This document shows, piece after piece, positions 1 through 7,073 of a stretch of DNA of 60,067 bases; position 1 is the stretch's first letter, and every line of letters begins with the position of its first letter. This stretch comes from Bacteroidales bacterium (GTDB lineage Bacteria > Bacteroidota > Bacteroidia > Bacteroidales > GCA-2748055), in the NCBI GenBank assembly GCA_023138875.1, contig JAGLOO010000033.1, positions 1-60,067 of the forward strand, written 5' to 3'. The position numbers and the translations under genes are program-made. Under the pieces are notes generated by a model. That model saw only the letters and a list, made by a program, of their open reading frames with translations. It was not told where the DNA came from and did not search any database.

Positions 1-74
1 CAGTGAAAGGCACATGAATCACCGGAATCATGAAAGCTGAAGCGACTTACCGGAATCAATCTGTAACAAGGTTT

Positions 75-246
75 ATTGATACCACGGATTGATACCACGG
101 ATTGATACCACGGATTGATGCATGGACGATCTGGTATTTCAAGAAGCGTTTATTAGCTGTTAAAGCCCCTATTACCCGGGATAGCATTGGTCTTTCTGAG
201 GTGCAGGAGTTGGAGCAAGGGCTGGAGCAAGGGCTGGAGCTGGAGC
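75..246. repeat. short tandem repeats at the window edge
   Basis: Two tandem repeat tracts are visible. A 13-base unit (ATTGATACCACGG) occurs three times in a row at 75-113, followed by a partial copy. A 12-base unit (TGGAGCAAGGGC) occurs twice at 211-234 and then shortens to TGGAGC twice up to 246. The second tract is in frame within a possible 71-residue plus-strand reading frame at 102-317, where it would encode Leu-Glu-Gln-Gly repeats. That frame has no recognisable family and starts inside the first repeat, so I do not call it a gene. The rest of bases 1-343 shows nothing else I can support. Confidence 0.7.
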
Positions 247-343
247 TGGTGGACAAAATCCCAGGCAACAAACCCAGTCAAAAATTCTGTGAAAAACTGG
301 TCAGGGTGTCCCGATGACGAAAACAGGACAGCTGAAAATTGAA

Positions 344-691
344 TTAATCCAAATCTAGTACAATCCTCAGATTCTCCCTGGTGGTATTAACTACGGAATC
401 AGGCAATTTACCTATCTTCTTTATGAGCCGCCTGTTATCAATGGCTCTTAACTGATCGATCAGTATACCGCACTCCTGGTGAAGATTGGCCATTCCTTTC
501 TTTAAATGGACCCTTAACACTTCTGATTTTTTAAATACTTTCGAGGTGATTGGACAAATAAGTGTTGAAGGATGGGGGATCTTATTGAGAAGGTCGGTTT
601 GGACTACGATAACCGGTCTGGTTTTTCCGGATTTAGTTCCGATTCGGGGATTTAAATCTGCCAACCAGATCTCATACTGTTTAATCTCCAT
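344..691 (-). CDS. PemK/MazF-family mRNA interferase toxin
   Basis: A 115-residue protein of the PemK/MazF fold, whose members cut mRNA at short sequences and are held inactive by a bound antitoxin. The N-terminus (MEIKQYEIWLADL) and the GKTRPVIVVQ segment are typical of the family; the Arg-Pro in this loop is part of the active-site region, and a PITS motif follows. The start at 691 is preferred over an upstream in-frame start at 706 because a GAGGAG ribosome site lies just before it. The start codon overlaps the end of the upstream antitoxin gene by 11 bases, implying translational coupling. Family call is firm; cleavage specificity is unknown. Confidence 0.85.
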   Translation of the reverse strand: MEIKQYEIWLADLNPRIGTKSGKTRPVIVVQTDLLNKIPHPSTLICPITSKVFKKSEVLRVHLKKGMANLHQECGILIDQLRAIDNRRLIKKIGKLPDSVVNTTRENLRIVLDLD

Positions 692-911
692 AGTCGATCT
701 CCTCAAAATCTCTAAGAATGTTCATGGAATCCTCTTTTACAATGCCCGATTCCTTCTGAAGTTGACGCTCAAGCATCAGTCTCTTATGATGTTTGTTGTA
801 AAAATCAATCGCCTCATTAATATACCTGTTCCTTGGTTTTTTCATCAATGCAACGATTCTCTCAGTTTCACTGAAGATGTATTCATCTATATTTAGTGAT
901 ATAACTTTCAT
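681..911 (-). CDS. antitoxin partner of the PemK/MazF toxin (ribbon-helix-helix-like)
   Basis: A 76-residue protein directly upstream of the toxin and overlapping it by 11 bases. The first ~45 residues have the pattern of a ribbon-helix-helix DNA-binding domain: a short strand (KVISLNIDEY), then a helix, a basic turn (KKPRNRY) and a second helix (INEAIDFYN). The acidic C-terminus (DFEEIDYGD) would be the disordered segment that blocks the toxin, as in other type II antitoxins. Neutralisation and autoregulation are inferred from context. Its promoter would lie within the decayed LacI sequence immediately upstream. Confidence 0.75.
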   Translation of the reverse strand: MKVISLNIDEYIFSETERIVALMKKPRNRYINEAIDFYNKHHKRLMLERQLQKESGIVKEDSMNILRDFEEIDYGD

Positions 912-931
912 ATGGTCGGTTGAAAGGTTAT

Positions 932-1065
932 TCAGGAACGTGTGGAGGACTCCCGAATCACCAGTTTGGTGTTCATTTCTACCTGCCCGGGAAACAGTGG
1001 AGATAGAAGCATTCAGTTCCTTTGCCTGATCTTTTAAAGAGATATGTCTTTTGTGCTTTCAGCAT
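932..1065 (-). pseudogene. remnant of a LacI-family regulator (helix-turn-helix joined to the C-terminal tail)
   Basis: On the minus strand this non-coding stretch encodes ISLKDQAKELNASISTVSRA (from about 1043), which is the DNA-binding helix-turn-helix start of a LacI regulator. About 15 bases later, in another frame, comes QVEMNTKLVIRESS, the conserved end of the same family, followed by a TGA at 932. The whole ligand-binding domain (about 270 residues) is missing, and a second frame change lies just before the helix-turn-helix. The gene has collapsed by a large internal deletion plus frameshifts. It sits upstream of the sugar kinase genes and may once have controlled them. Confidence 0.8.
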
Positions 1066-1141
1066 GTAGTGGTGAAAAAGAGGCGGCGAAACCAAATATC
1101 CTCTTCATTTTTGCTTTAAATAGCTGAGTTTCGTGCGCTAT

Positions 1142-1174
1142 TTTGCTGTTTTTTCACCAGGCATTGTAACTTTG
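1142..1174 (+). promoter_or_regulatory. candidate Bacteroidota-type promoter of the sugar kinase genes
   Basis: A TTTG at 1142-1145 and a TAACTTTG at 1167-1174 are separated by 21 bases. This matches the Bacteroidota consensus (TTTG near -33, TAnnTTTG near -7). The start codon at 1203 gives a short leader. The call rests on motif match only. Confidence 0.55.
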
Positions 1175-1202
1175 GCTTTTAATAATTATCAAATCCTTTG
1201 TT

Positions 1203-2303
1203 ATGGGCAAATTTGTCATCAAAAAGCTTCAGGAATGCAGGTATGCCTGTGTGTCACTTGGCGAAGTAATGCTGCGACTGGATCCGGGTGAAGCACGGAT
1301 CAATACTGCACGGAATTTCCGGGCCTGGGAAGGAGGCGGTGAGTACAATGTGGCACGTGGACTCAGGAAATGTTTCGGACTCCCGACTGCTGTGGTAACA
1401 GCATTTGCGGATAATGCGGTCGGTCGTCTGGTGGAGGATTTTATTATGCAGGGTGGAGTGGATGTGGACCATATCAAATGGATCCCGTATGATGGCATTG
1501 GCCGGAGTGTGAGGAATGGATTGAATTTCACGGAACGTGGATTCGGGATCCGGGGTGCATTGGGTGTATCAGACCGTGGACTTACAGCTGCAAGCAAGTT
1601 GAAAAGGGGAGATATAGATTGGGATCATATATTCGATGAACTTGGATCTCAGTGGTTCCATACGGGTGGGATTTTTGCTGCTCTGTCTGAAACCACTCCG
1701 GAAGTTATTGAAGAGGCCATGATCTCAGCGAAGGAACATGGTACGGTTATTTCTTACGACCTGAACTATCGTCCATCTCTATGGAAGGCCATAGGTGGAA
1801 TTGAAAAGGCACAGGAGGTGAACCGCCGGCTGGCCAAATATGTAGATGTGATGATCGGAAACGAGGAGGATTTTACAGCCTGTCTTGGATTTAAAGTGGA
1901 AGGGGTGGATAAGAACCTGTCTAACCTGGAATCGGATAGTTATAAAAACATGATCCTGAATGTGGTAAAGTCATACCCCAGTTTTTTGGCAGTTGCTACC
2001 ACCCTTAGAACAGTGAAGACAGCTACTGTGAACTCCTGGGGGGGGATATGCTATTATGATGGAGCGTTTTATGAAGCCACCCATCGTCCCGACCTGGAGA
2101 TCCTTGACAGGGTTGGTGGAGGTGACAGTTTTGCTTCAGGACTCATTTACGGATTTATGTCCACAGGTGATGCGAAAGAAGCTGTGGAATATGGAGCTGC
2201 CCATGGTGCTTTGGCCATGACCACTCCCGGCGATACCAGCATGGCTACACTGGCTGAAGTGGAAAAGGTAAAAGGAGGAGGATCGGCCAGGGTAGACAGG
2301 TAG
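1203..2303 (+). CDS. kdgK: PfkB-family sugar kinase, probable 2-keto-3-deoxygluconate kinase
   Basis: A 366-residue ribokinase-fold kinase. The N-terminal SLGEVMLRLDPGE and GGGEYNVARGL segments are the substrate-side motifs of 2-keto-3-deoxygluconate kinases. The C-terminal DRVGGGDSFASGL carries the anion hole and catalytic Asp (about residue 308). It would phosphorylate KDG to KDPG in the cytoplasm, which matches the KDPG aldolase and KduI/KduD genes elsewhere in the window. It is followed 89 bases later by a paralogous kinase on the same strand. The start at 1203 fits the promoter spacing. The kinase family is certain; KDG as substrate is inferred from family resemblance and context. Confidence 0.85.
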   Translation: MGKFVIKKLQECRYACVSLGEVMLRLDPGEARINTARNFRAWEGGGEYNVARGLRKCFGLPTAVVTAFADNAVGRLVEDFIMQGGVDVDHIKWIPYDGIGRSVRNGLNFTERGFGIRGALGVSDRGLTAASKLKRGDIDWDHIFDELGSQWFHTGGIFAALSETTPEVIEEAMISAKEHGTVISYDLNYRPSLWKAIGGIEKAQEVNRRLAKYVDVMIGNEEDFTACLGFKVEGVDKNLSNLESDSYKNMILNVVKSYPSFLAVATTLRTVKTATVNSWGGICYYDGAFYEATHRPDLEILDRVGGGDSFASGLIYGFMSTGDAKEAVEYGAAHGALAMTTPGDTSMATLAEVEKVKGGGSARVDR

Positions 2304-2392
2304 AGAGAATGTTAGAAAGAGTATTGGGAAGAAAGTTATAATGTTAGAAGGATAGATCTGAAATAGAACAAAGAATTTAAGAGGAAATAAAA

Positions 2393-3466
2393 ATGAAATT
2401 AAGAAAAAATGTAAAATATGCCATGGTGATACCCACCAGTATGGGAATCAGGATCACACCTGTAAATGGCCAACCCGTTCACAGCAGCGATATGTTCAAA
2501 ATGCAGGCCACCAGTGCCGAATCCAATGTGGGGAGTGTTTCGTCGTACCTGGGATTACCTGTAAAGATACTGACCACTTTTGTGAAGGATAGCCCTATCG
2601 CTCGATTAATCAAAGACAACCTGTCCAGCCGGCATATGGATTATGATGGCAAAGAGGTTGAACAGGGAGATCCCTGGGGGTACAGGCACCAGATCAACAT
2701 TGCAGACAGCGGTTATGGATCCCGCGGACCCCGTGTGCAAAATGACAGGGCAGGTGAAGTAGGACGGACATTGAATGTAAATGATTTTGACCTGGATCGC
2801 ATCTTTGGCACTGAAGGAGCTCAAATCGTGCACCTGTCGGGATTGATTGCAGCGCTTTCACCGGAAACCGGTAAGTTTTGCCTTGAAATTGCCAGGGCTG
2901 CCAAAAAGCATGATACCAGGATCTCCTTTGACCTGAACCACCGGGCCTCATTCTGGGCGGGAAGAGAGCAGGAATTGCATGAAATATTTAAGGAGATAGC
3001 ATCAGTTTCTGATATACTGATCGGAAATGAAGAGGATTTCCAGCTATGCCTGGGGATTGAAGGCCCGGAAGCAGGGGGGGAAGACCTGGCTGCCAAGATT
3101 GAAGGGTTTAAGGGAATGATCAATCGGGCAAAAAATGCCTTCCCCGGGGTATCAGTATTTACGACCACCCTTCGACAGGTGATCAGTACAAACCAGCATA
3201 TGTGGGGAGGCATTATTTCTGAGGGAAATCACTGGCATGTAGTGGAGCCCCGGGATATCTATGTGTATGACAGAATCGGAGGCGGAGACGGATTTGTAAG
3301 CGGGATGCTCTATGCCATTCTGAAAGGATGGGAGCCGGAAAAATGGATTCAGTTCGGTTGGGCCAGCGGAGCTTTGGTTACCACTCTGGAAACGGATTAT
3401 GCCCAGCCGGCCGATGAAGACCAGATCTGGAGCATCTGGCAGGGGAATGCCAGGGTAAAACGTTAA
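2393..3466 (+). CDS. second PfkB-family sugar kinase, paralogue of the upstream gene
   Basis: A 357-residue paralogue of the preceding kinase. It keeps the C-terminal DRIGGGDGFVSGM with the catalytic Asp (about residue 299), so it should be active. The sugar-side residues differ: GGGEYNVARGL in the neighbour becomes SAESNVGSVSSYL here, and the segment after the second strand reads SGYGSRGPR. That suggests a different ligand, perhaps another keto-deoxy sugar acid or an epimer. A good ribosome site (AAGAGGAAA) precedes the ATG. Most likely co-transcribed with the first kinase. Substrate unknown. Confidence 0.8.
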   Translation: MKLRKNVKYAMVIPTSMGIRITPVNGQPVHSSDMFKMQATSAESNVGSVSSYLGLPVKILTTFVKDSPIARLIKDNLSSRHMDYDGKEVEQGDPWGYRHQINIADSGYGSRGPRVQNDRAGEVGRTLNVNDFDLDRIFGTEGAQIVHLSGLIAALSPETGKFCLEIARAAKKHDTRISFDLNHRASFWAGREQELHEIFKEIASVSDILIGNEEDFQLCLGIEGPEAGGEDLAAKIEGFKGMINRAKNAFPGVSVFTTTLRQVISTNQHMWGGIISEGNHWHVVEPRDIYVYDRIGGGDGFVSGMLYAILKGWEPEKWIQFGWASGALVTTLETDYAQPADEDQIWSIWQGNARVKR

Positions 3467-3535
3467 AGGGATGCAAGGGCATTCGATAAAGGCTGACTAT
3501 TTTCATATCTGATTTTCCTCATATGATACACAAGT

Positions 3536-4015
3536 TTATATTATCGTATGTTTCTTAAGATAGTTAATACATAACTTGTAGAACTCCGCTAATTTCTTTT
3601 TTGAATTGAAAAGGCTGTTTAATGCAACAACGGCTTCTTCATCAACCATAGGGTATTCATGAGATACTTCATTTCTGAGTTTTCTAAGATAAAGCCATTT
3701 TGTTTTATCCGGAAGAACCTCAAGTTGTTCTAATTTATTAAGAATATCAATAAAGGCCAAGGATTCTATCTTCTCTTCAACTGATTCTAATATCATGCGA
3801 AATAGCTTTTCTCCCATGATATCCTGAATTTTTGAAAAACGGAATATGTACTGGTCAATAAAACTGATCTGTTCGGCTTCAAGGTTTGTAATTCTTGATG
3901 CATTAAAAGGAAGGAGTAATTCAATCCTCGAGTATGCATAATCAAGTCTCTCGAAGTTTATTTCGAGCAATTTCAGGATCTTATTCAGTTTATCGACATT
4001 ATCTTCGTCTAACAT
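3536..4015 (-). CDS. HEPN-domain protein, probable toxin of the first HEPN/MNT module
   Basis: A 159-residue, largely helical protein with the sequence RNEVSHEY near residues 113-120. This is the RX4HxY motif of HEPN ribonucleases, where Arg and His form the RNase site and Tyr is the residue modified by MntA-type partners. Its start overlaps the end of the upstream nucleotidyltransferase gene by 7 bases, the usual arrangement of HEPN/MNT toxin-antitoxin pairs. It is longer than the typical 110-140 residue HepT, with extra N-terminal helices. RNase activity is inferred from the motif. Confidence 0.75.
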   Translation of the reverse strand: MLDEDNVDKLNKILKLLEINFERLDYAYSRIELLLPFNASRITNLEAEQISFIDQYIFRFSKIQDIMGEKLFRMILESVEEKIESLAFIDILNKLEQLEVLPDKTKWLYLRKLRNEVSHEYPMVDEEAVVALNSLFNSKKKLAEFYKLCINYLKKHTII

Positions 4016-4314
4016 ATTGCTATTCCTTTTTCTCCGGCTGTTTTAACGATAGTCCTTTTGTCATCAGGTTGTTGAAGCAGCAGATCGATGTTTTGCTCAC
4101 CCAGTTGCTGCTCGATCTCAATAAGCATAATTATTTTCTTATGCAACATTTCCTCCATTGAGGCCTGGATCCCCGGTTTAACCAGCAGGTCTATATCTCC
4201 TCCTTTTCTTCCATCAATCGTTCTGGATCCAAATAATATAACGTGGGTATTTTCGCCGAACTTATCTTTCGCGCATGATACAATCACTTCTCTTTCATAT
4301 TCACTTAATCGCAT
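4009..4314 (-). CDS. MNT-type minimal nucleotidyltransferase, probable antitoxin
   Basis: A 101-residue nucleotidyltransferase-fold protein. The signature GSR followed by GGDIDLLV (residues ~29-45) gives the Gly-Ser and the two metal-binding Asp of the MNT family; a third acidic position is likely the Asp of NIDLLL. In known HepT/MntA systems this enzyme adds AMP to the Tyr of the HEPN partner and so silences it. Gene overlap with the downstream HEPN gene supports that role. A TAAATTTG sequence on the minus strand at 4338-4345 is a possible -7 element for this pair, though I found no clear -33 partner. Confidence 0.8.
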   Translation of the reverse strand: MRLSEYEREVIVSCAKDKFGENTHVILFGSRTIDGRKGGDIDLLVKPGIQASMEEMLHKKIIMLIEIEQQLGEQNIDLLLQQPDDKRTIVKTAGEKGIAIC

Positions 4315-4400
4315 ATCTGAGTAATTCCATTTTCAAACAAATTTAGGGATTTAATTTAAAACAGTCTGCATGAAGGAACTGACCAAGCACAATCGGGTAA

Positions 4401-4748
4401 TTAAAATTCATTCTTCAAAATCGTCTCAATACGTTGCTTTAATTCAGGCAGATCTTTTACGATTATATTCCATACGGCTTCAAGTTTAATTTGAAAATAC
4501 ACATGGGATATCAAATTCCTGAATGCCCTTACTTTATGCCACGGATACTCATATTTACTGAGTAAATCTTCTTCAACGTGAATTAGTGCTTCACCTATGA
4601 CACTAAACTGGAACAGGACTGCACTTACTATGAGTTGATTATTCAGGAAAGCCTCTTTGTTAATATCACGACTGAATGCTTCAATCATATTGATTGCCTT
4701 CTGAATATGGGCTAATCTTTCGTAACTATCAACTCTTTGGTTTCTCAT
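4401..4748 (-). CDS. HepT-like HEPN toxin of the second HEPN/MNT module
   Basis: A 115-residue HEPN protein of normal HepT size. It carries RNLISHVY near residues 77-84, an intact RX4HxY motif with the modifiable Tyr. The preceding AFRN context and GEAL segment are typical of the HepT (DUF86) family. Its start overlaps the end of the upstream XRE-nucleotidyltransferase gene by 20 bases. Together they form a second HEPN/MNT module, 86 bases from the first one and in the same orientation. The two HEPN proteins are clearly different in sequence, so this is not a recent duplication. Confidence 0.8.
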   Translation of the reverse strand: MRNQRVDSYERLAHIQKAINMIEAFSRDINKEAFLNNQLIVSAVLFQFSVIGEALIHVEEDLLSKYEYPWHKVRAFRNLISHVYFQIKLEAVWNIIVKDLPELKQRIETILKNEF

Positions 4749-5325
4749 ATATAAGTTTTAAGTCCTTCTTTACATTTTCAAGTATATTCGGTCTGAATGA
4801 ATCGATAAAACCAATGTCGATTTTGCGGTTCAATGCAGTTTCTAATTGAAATTGTATATCGGCAAGGTCGAAGTAACTAAACCCTTGATTTGTTTTCACA
4901 GCTATATCAATGTCACTTCCGGGCCCGTCGTCTTTCCTTGAAAAGGAACCGTACATCCAAGCCTTGCTAACTTCTGGATATTCCTTTAGTATTTTTGCAA
5001 TCCTATTGATGATCTTATTTCTGTCCGGCAGTTTGAAAGTCTTGTAATCTATCTTTTCTTCCGCAACCTTCAGGGCTTCTTTTGCATATTCCTCATTACC
5101 AATTTCATAAATAATCATATCGCTCAGATATGTAATCAACATCTTTTTTTCATTGTAGTTAAAGAACCTGGCAAGTTTAACAACCTGCTCTTTTTTAATC
5201 TTTCTTTGTCCCCGTTCAATTTTACTTAATATAGCCTGGTCAATATCCAGAATGGCAGCTACCTTTCTTAATGGGTATCCTCCTCTCACCCTTAAGGCCC
5301 TTATTAAGTTTCCAATGTTTTGCAT
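4729..5325 (-). CDS. XRE helix-turn-helix fused to an MNT nucleotidyltransferase, probable antitoxin
   Basis: A 198-residue two-domain protein. Residues ~5-60 form an XRE/Cro-type helix-turn-helix (PLRKVAAILDIDQAILSKIERG). Residues ~95-195 form a minimal nucleotidyltransferase with GSFSRKDDGPGSDIDIAV, which holds the catalytic Gly-Ser and Asp-x-Asp. The fusion combines the expected enzymatic antitoxin with a DNA-binding repressor, so the module probably regulates itself. An inverted repeat that encloses a candidate -7 element lies 15 bases upstream of the start. The partner HEPN toxin gene overlaps its 3' end. Activity is inferred from motifs. Confidence 0.82.
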   Translation of the reverse strand: MQNIGNLIRALRVRGGYPLRKVAAILDIDQAILSKIERGQRKIKKEQVVKLARFFNYNEKKMLITYLSDMIIYEIGNEEYAKEALKVAEEKIDYKTFKLPDRNKIINRIAKILKEYPEVSKAWMYGSFSRKDDGPGSDIDIAVKTNQGFSYFDLADIQFQLETALNRKIDIGFIDSFRPNILENVKKDLKLIYEKPKS

Positions 5326-5339
5326 TTTGAAAATATCGT

Positions 5340-5358
5340 TTTGACAAATATAGTCAAA
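5340..5358 (-). promoter_or_regulatory. inverted repeat enclosing a candidate -7 element, probable operator of the XRE-MNT gene
   Basis: Perfect 6-base arms TTTGAC and GTCAAA flank a 7-base spacer. Read on the minus strand, the sequence TATATTTG (5345-5352) matches the Bacteroidota -7 consensus and lies between the arms. It is 15 bases upstream of the XRE-MNT start, so a dimeric XRE repressor bound here would block its own promoter. Function is inferred. Confidence 0.5.
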
Positions 5359-5408
5359 TTCTTCATCTATTGAGTGAAACTTTAAGACAGGATAAGGAAT
5401 AACTTGTT

Positions 5409-6887
5409 ATGCAAGCACTAAATGCCAATTACAAATGCCGAAAAAGAATAAATCGCAAAAATGATAGGTATCTTATCATCAATGTTCGGGATATGACTTT
5501 AATTGATATTTTTAATCACATGAATTCTAGCTCTCGAACTGATCCCTACATAGTAGATGAGAAATCCATCTTACCAGCCCCTCTTAAATTCAGACAGAGA
5601 TTGAAGTTCCTTGGACCCGGATTTATCCTCTCAGCCTCCGTGGTGGGCTCCGGGGAACTTATCGCCACCACTGCCCTTGGAGCAAAGGCCGGTTTTGTAA
5701 CCCTCTGGGTGATCCTGGTAAGTTGCCTGGTGAAGATTGTTTTACAGCTGGAGTTTGGCCGTCAGTCCATTATCAGGGGCGTATCGGCCATGAATATGAT
5801 GAATGAGCTTCCAGGACCCAGGTTCGGAAAGAGAAAGACCAGCTGGGGTGTGTGGGCATGGTTGGTCCTATGGGTGGTTAAACCGCTTCAACTGGGAGGC
5901 ATTATCGGGGGTGTGGCGATTATACTGAACATGGCCATTCCATCCCTATCCGTTGCTTCCTGGACGGTGTTAACAGCCCTGGTGGTGATATCTGTGATGC
6001 TGTTTGGTTATTATGGATTGGTAGAGAAGATCTCGCTTGTTTTTATGGGCCTGTTCACCCTGTTTACCCTGTTGGCTTTGATCATGGTTCAGAAAACCGG
6101 TTTTGCAATAACCATGCCCGATATTGCGGAAGGATTATCCTTTAAATTACCCAAAGGTACGGTAGGTTTTGCTATTGCAGCCTTTGGTCTTACAGGGGTA
6201 GGAGGGGATGAGATTCTATCCTATAATTATTGGTGCATTGAGAAAGGCTATGCCAGGTTTGCGGGACCACGTGAAGGAGATGAGGGATGGGCTAAACGGG
6301 CTCGTGGCTGGATCAGGGTAATGTACATGGATGCATTTTTATCAATGATCGTTTATACCACAGTCACTGCAGCATTCTTCCTGCTGGGTGCCTCCATTTT
6401 ATATCAACGTGGTGAAGTGCCTGAAGGATACCAGATGATTGAGACCATTTCCCGGATTTATACGGATTCTGTGGGCCCTACTGCGAAAAATATTTTCCTT
6501 ATCGGTTCTTTTGTTGTCCTGTTTTCCACACTGTTTGCCGCATTGGCTATCCGAACCAGGGTCTTTTCGGATCTGTTCGGGGTATTAAAGTGGATCGATT
6601 TTAACAACCTCAGAATCCGGTTGCGAACCATCAGGATCCTGGCCATAGTTTTTCCGGTATTGTGGACTATTGCTTTCCTGGTGATCAAACTGCCAGTACT
6701 GATGGTTACCATCGGAGGGATCGCCACATTTATCATGCTGATCATCGTTGTAATTGCCGGTGTTTATTTCAGGTTTGGTTCAAAGGACCAGGCCCTCCCT
6801 CCGGGAAAATTCTACAACATTGCCCTTATCATTTGCTGCCTGGCCATTATAATGGTAGGGGTATATGGAGTGGTTAAACTGTTTTAA
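5409..6887 (+). CDS. divergent Nramp-fold membrane transporter
   Basis: A 492-residue protein with about eleven hydrophobic helices and overall similarity to the Nramp transporter family (FLGPGFILSASVVGSGELIATT at the first helix; AFGLTGVGGDEILSY in the helix-6 region). The DPGN motif that binds metal in Mn/Fe-transporting Nramps is replaced by GSGE, and the helix-6 MPH motif is absent. It is therefore an Nramp relative whose substrate may not be Mn or Fe. The first ~55 residues are hydrophilic and atypical; in-frame ATGs at 5493 and 5520 are alternative starts. It lies divergent to the toxin-antitoxin modules and beside the sugar block, but no context proves a sugar link. Confidence 0.75.
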   Translation: MQALNANYKCRKRINRKNDRYLIINVRDMTLIDIFNHMNSSSRTDPYIVDEKSILPAPLKFRQRLKFLGPGFILSASVVGSGELIATTALGAKAGFVTLWVILVSCLVKIVLQLEFGRQSIIRGVSAMNMMNELPGPRFGKRKTSWGVWAWLVLWVVKPLQLGGIIGGVAIILNMAIPSLSVASWTVLTALVVISVMLFGYYGLVEKISLVFMGLFTLFTLLALIMVQKTGFAITMPDIAEGLSFKLPKGTVGFAIAAFGLTGVGGDEILSYNYWCIEKGYARFAGPREGDEGWAKRARGWIRVMYMDAFLSMIVYTTVTAAFFLLGASILYQRGEVPEGYQMIETISRIYTDSVGPTAKNIFLIGSFVVLFSTLFAALAIRTRVFSDLFGVLKWIDFNNLRIRLRTIRILAIVFPVLWTIAFLVIKLPVLMVTIGGIATFIMLIIVVIAGVYFRFGSKDQALPPGKFYNIALIICCLAIIMVGVYGVVKLF

Positions 6888-7073
6888 TTTATATCCTGCC
6901 TATATTAGCCCCAATTAAATGTAAGCAGATGAAATTCTTAAATATTTCTTAAATATGCAGGAAGAAACATGTGCAAAAATGGCAGAGAGAGTCAAAAGTC
7001 GTAGAATAAGCAAGAATCAAAAAACCGGAATAGTTCTGATGATTTTCCAGCAGAAAAAATCCATTGGCGATTT

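Noticed and set aside
102-317. 71-codon plus-strand frame over the tandem repeats
   Set aside because: It begins inside a 13-base repeat, has no recognisable domain or ribosome site, and much of it is repeat-encoded.
486-896. 136-codon plus-strand frame
   Set aside because: It is antisense to the PemK/MazF toxin-antitoxin genes, which have strong family support.
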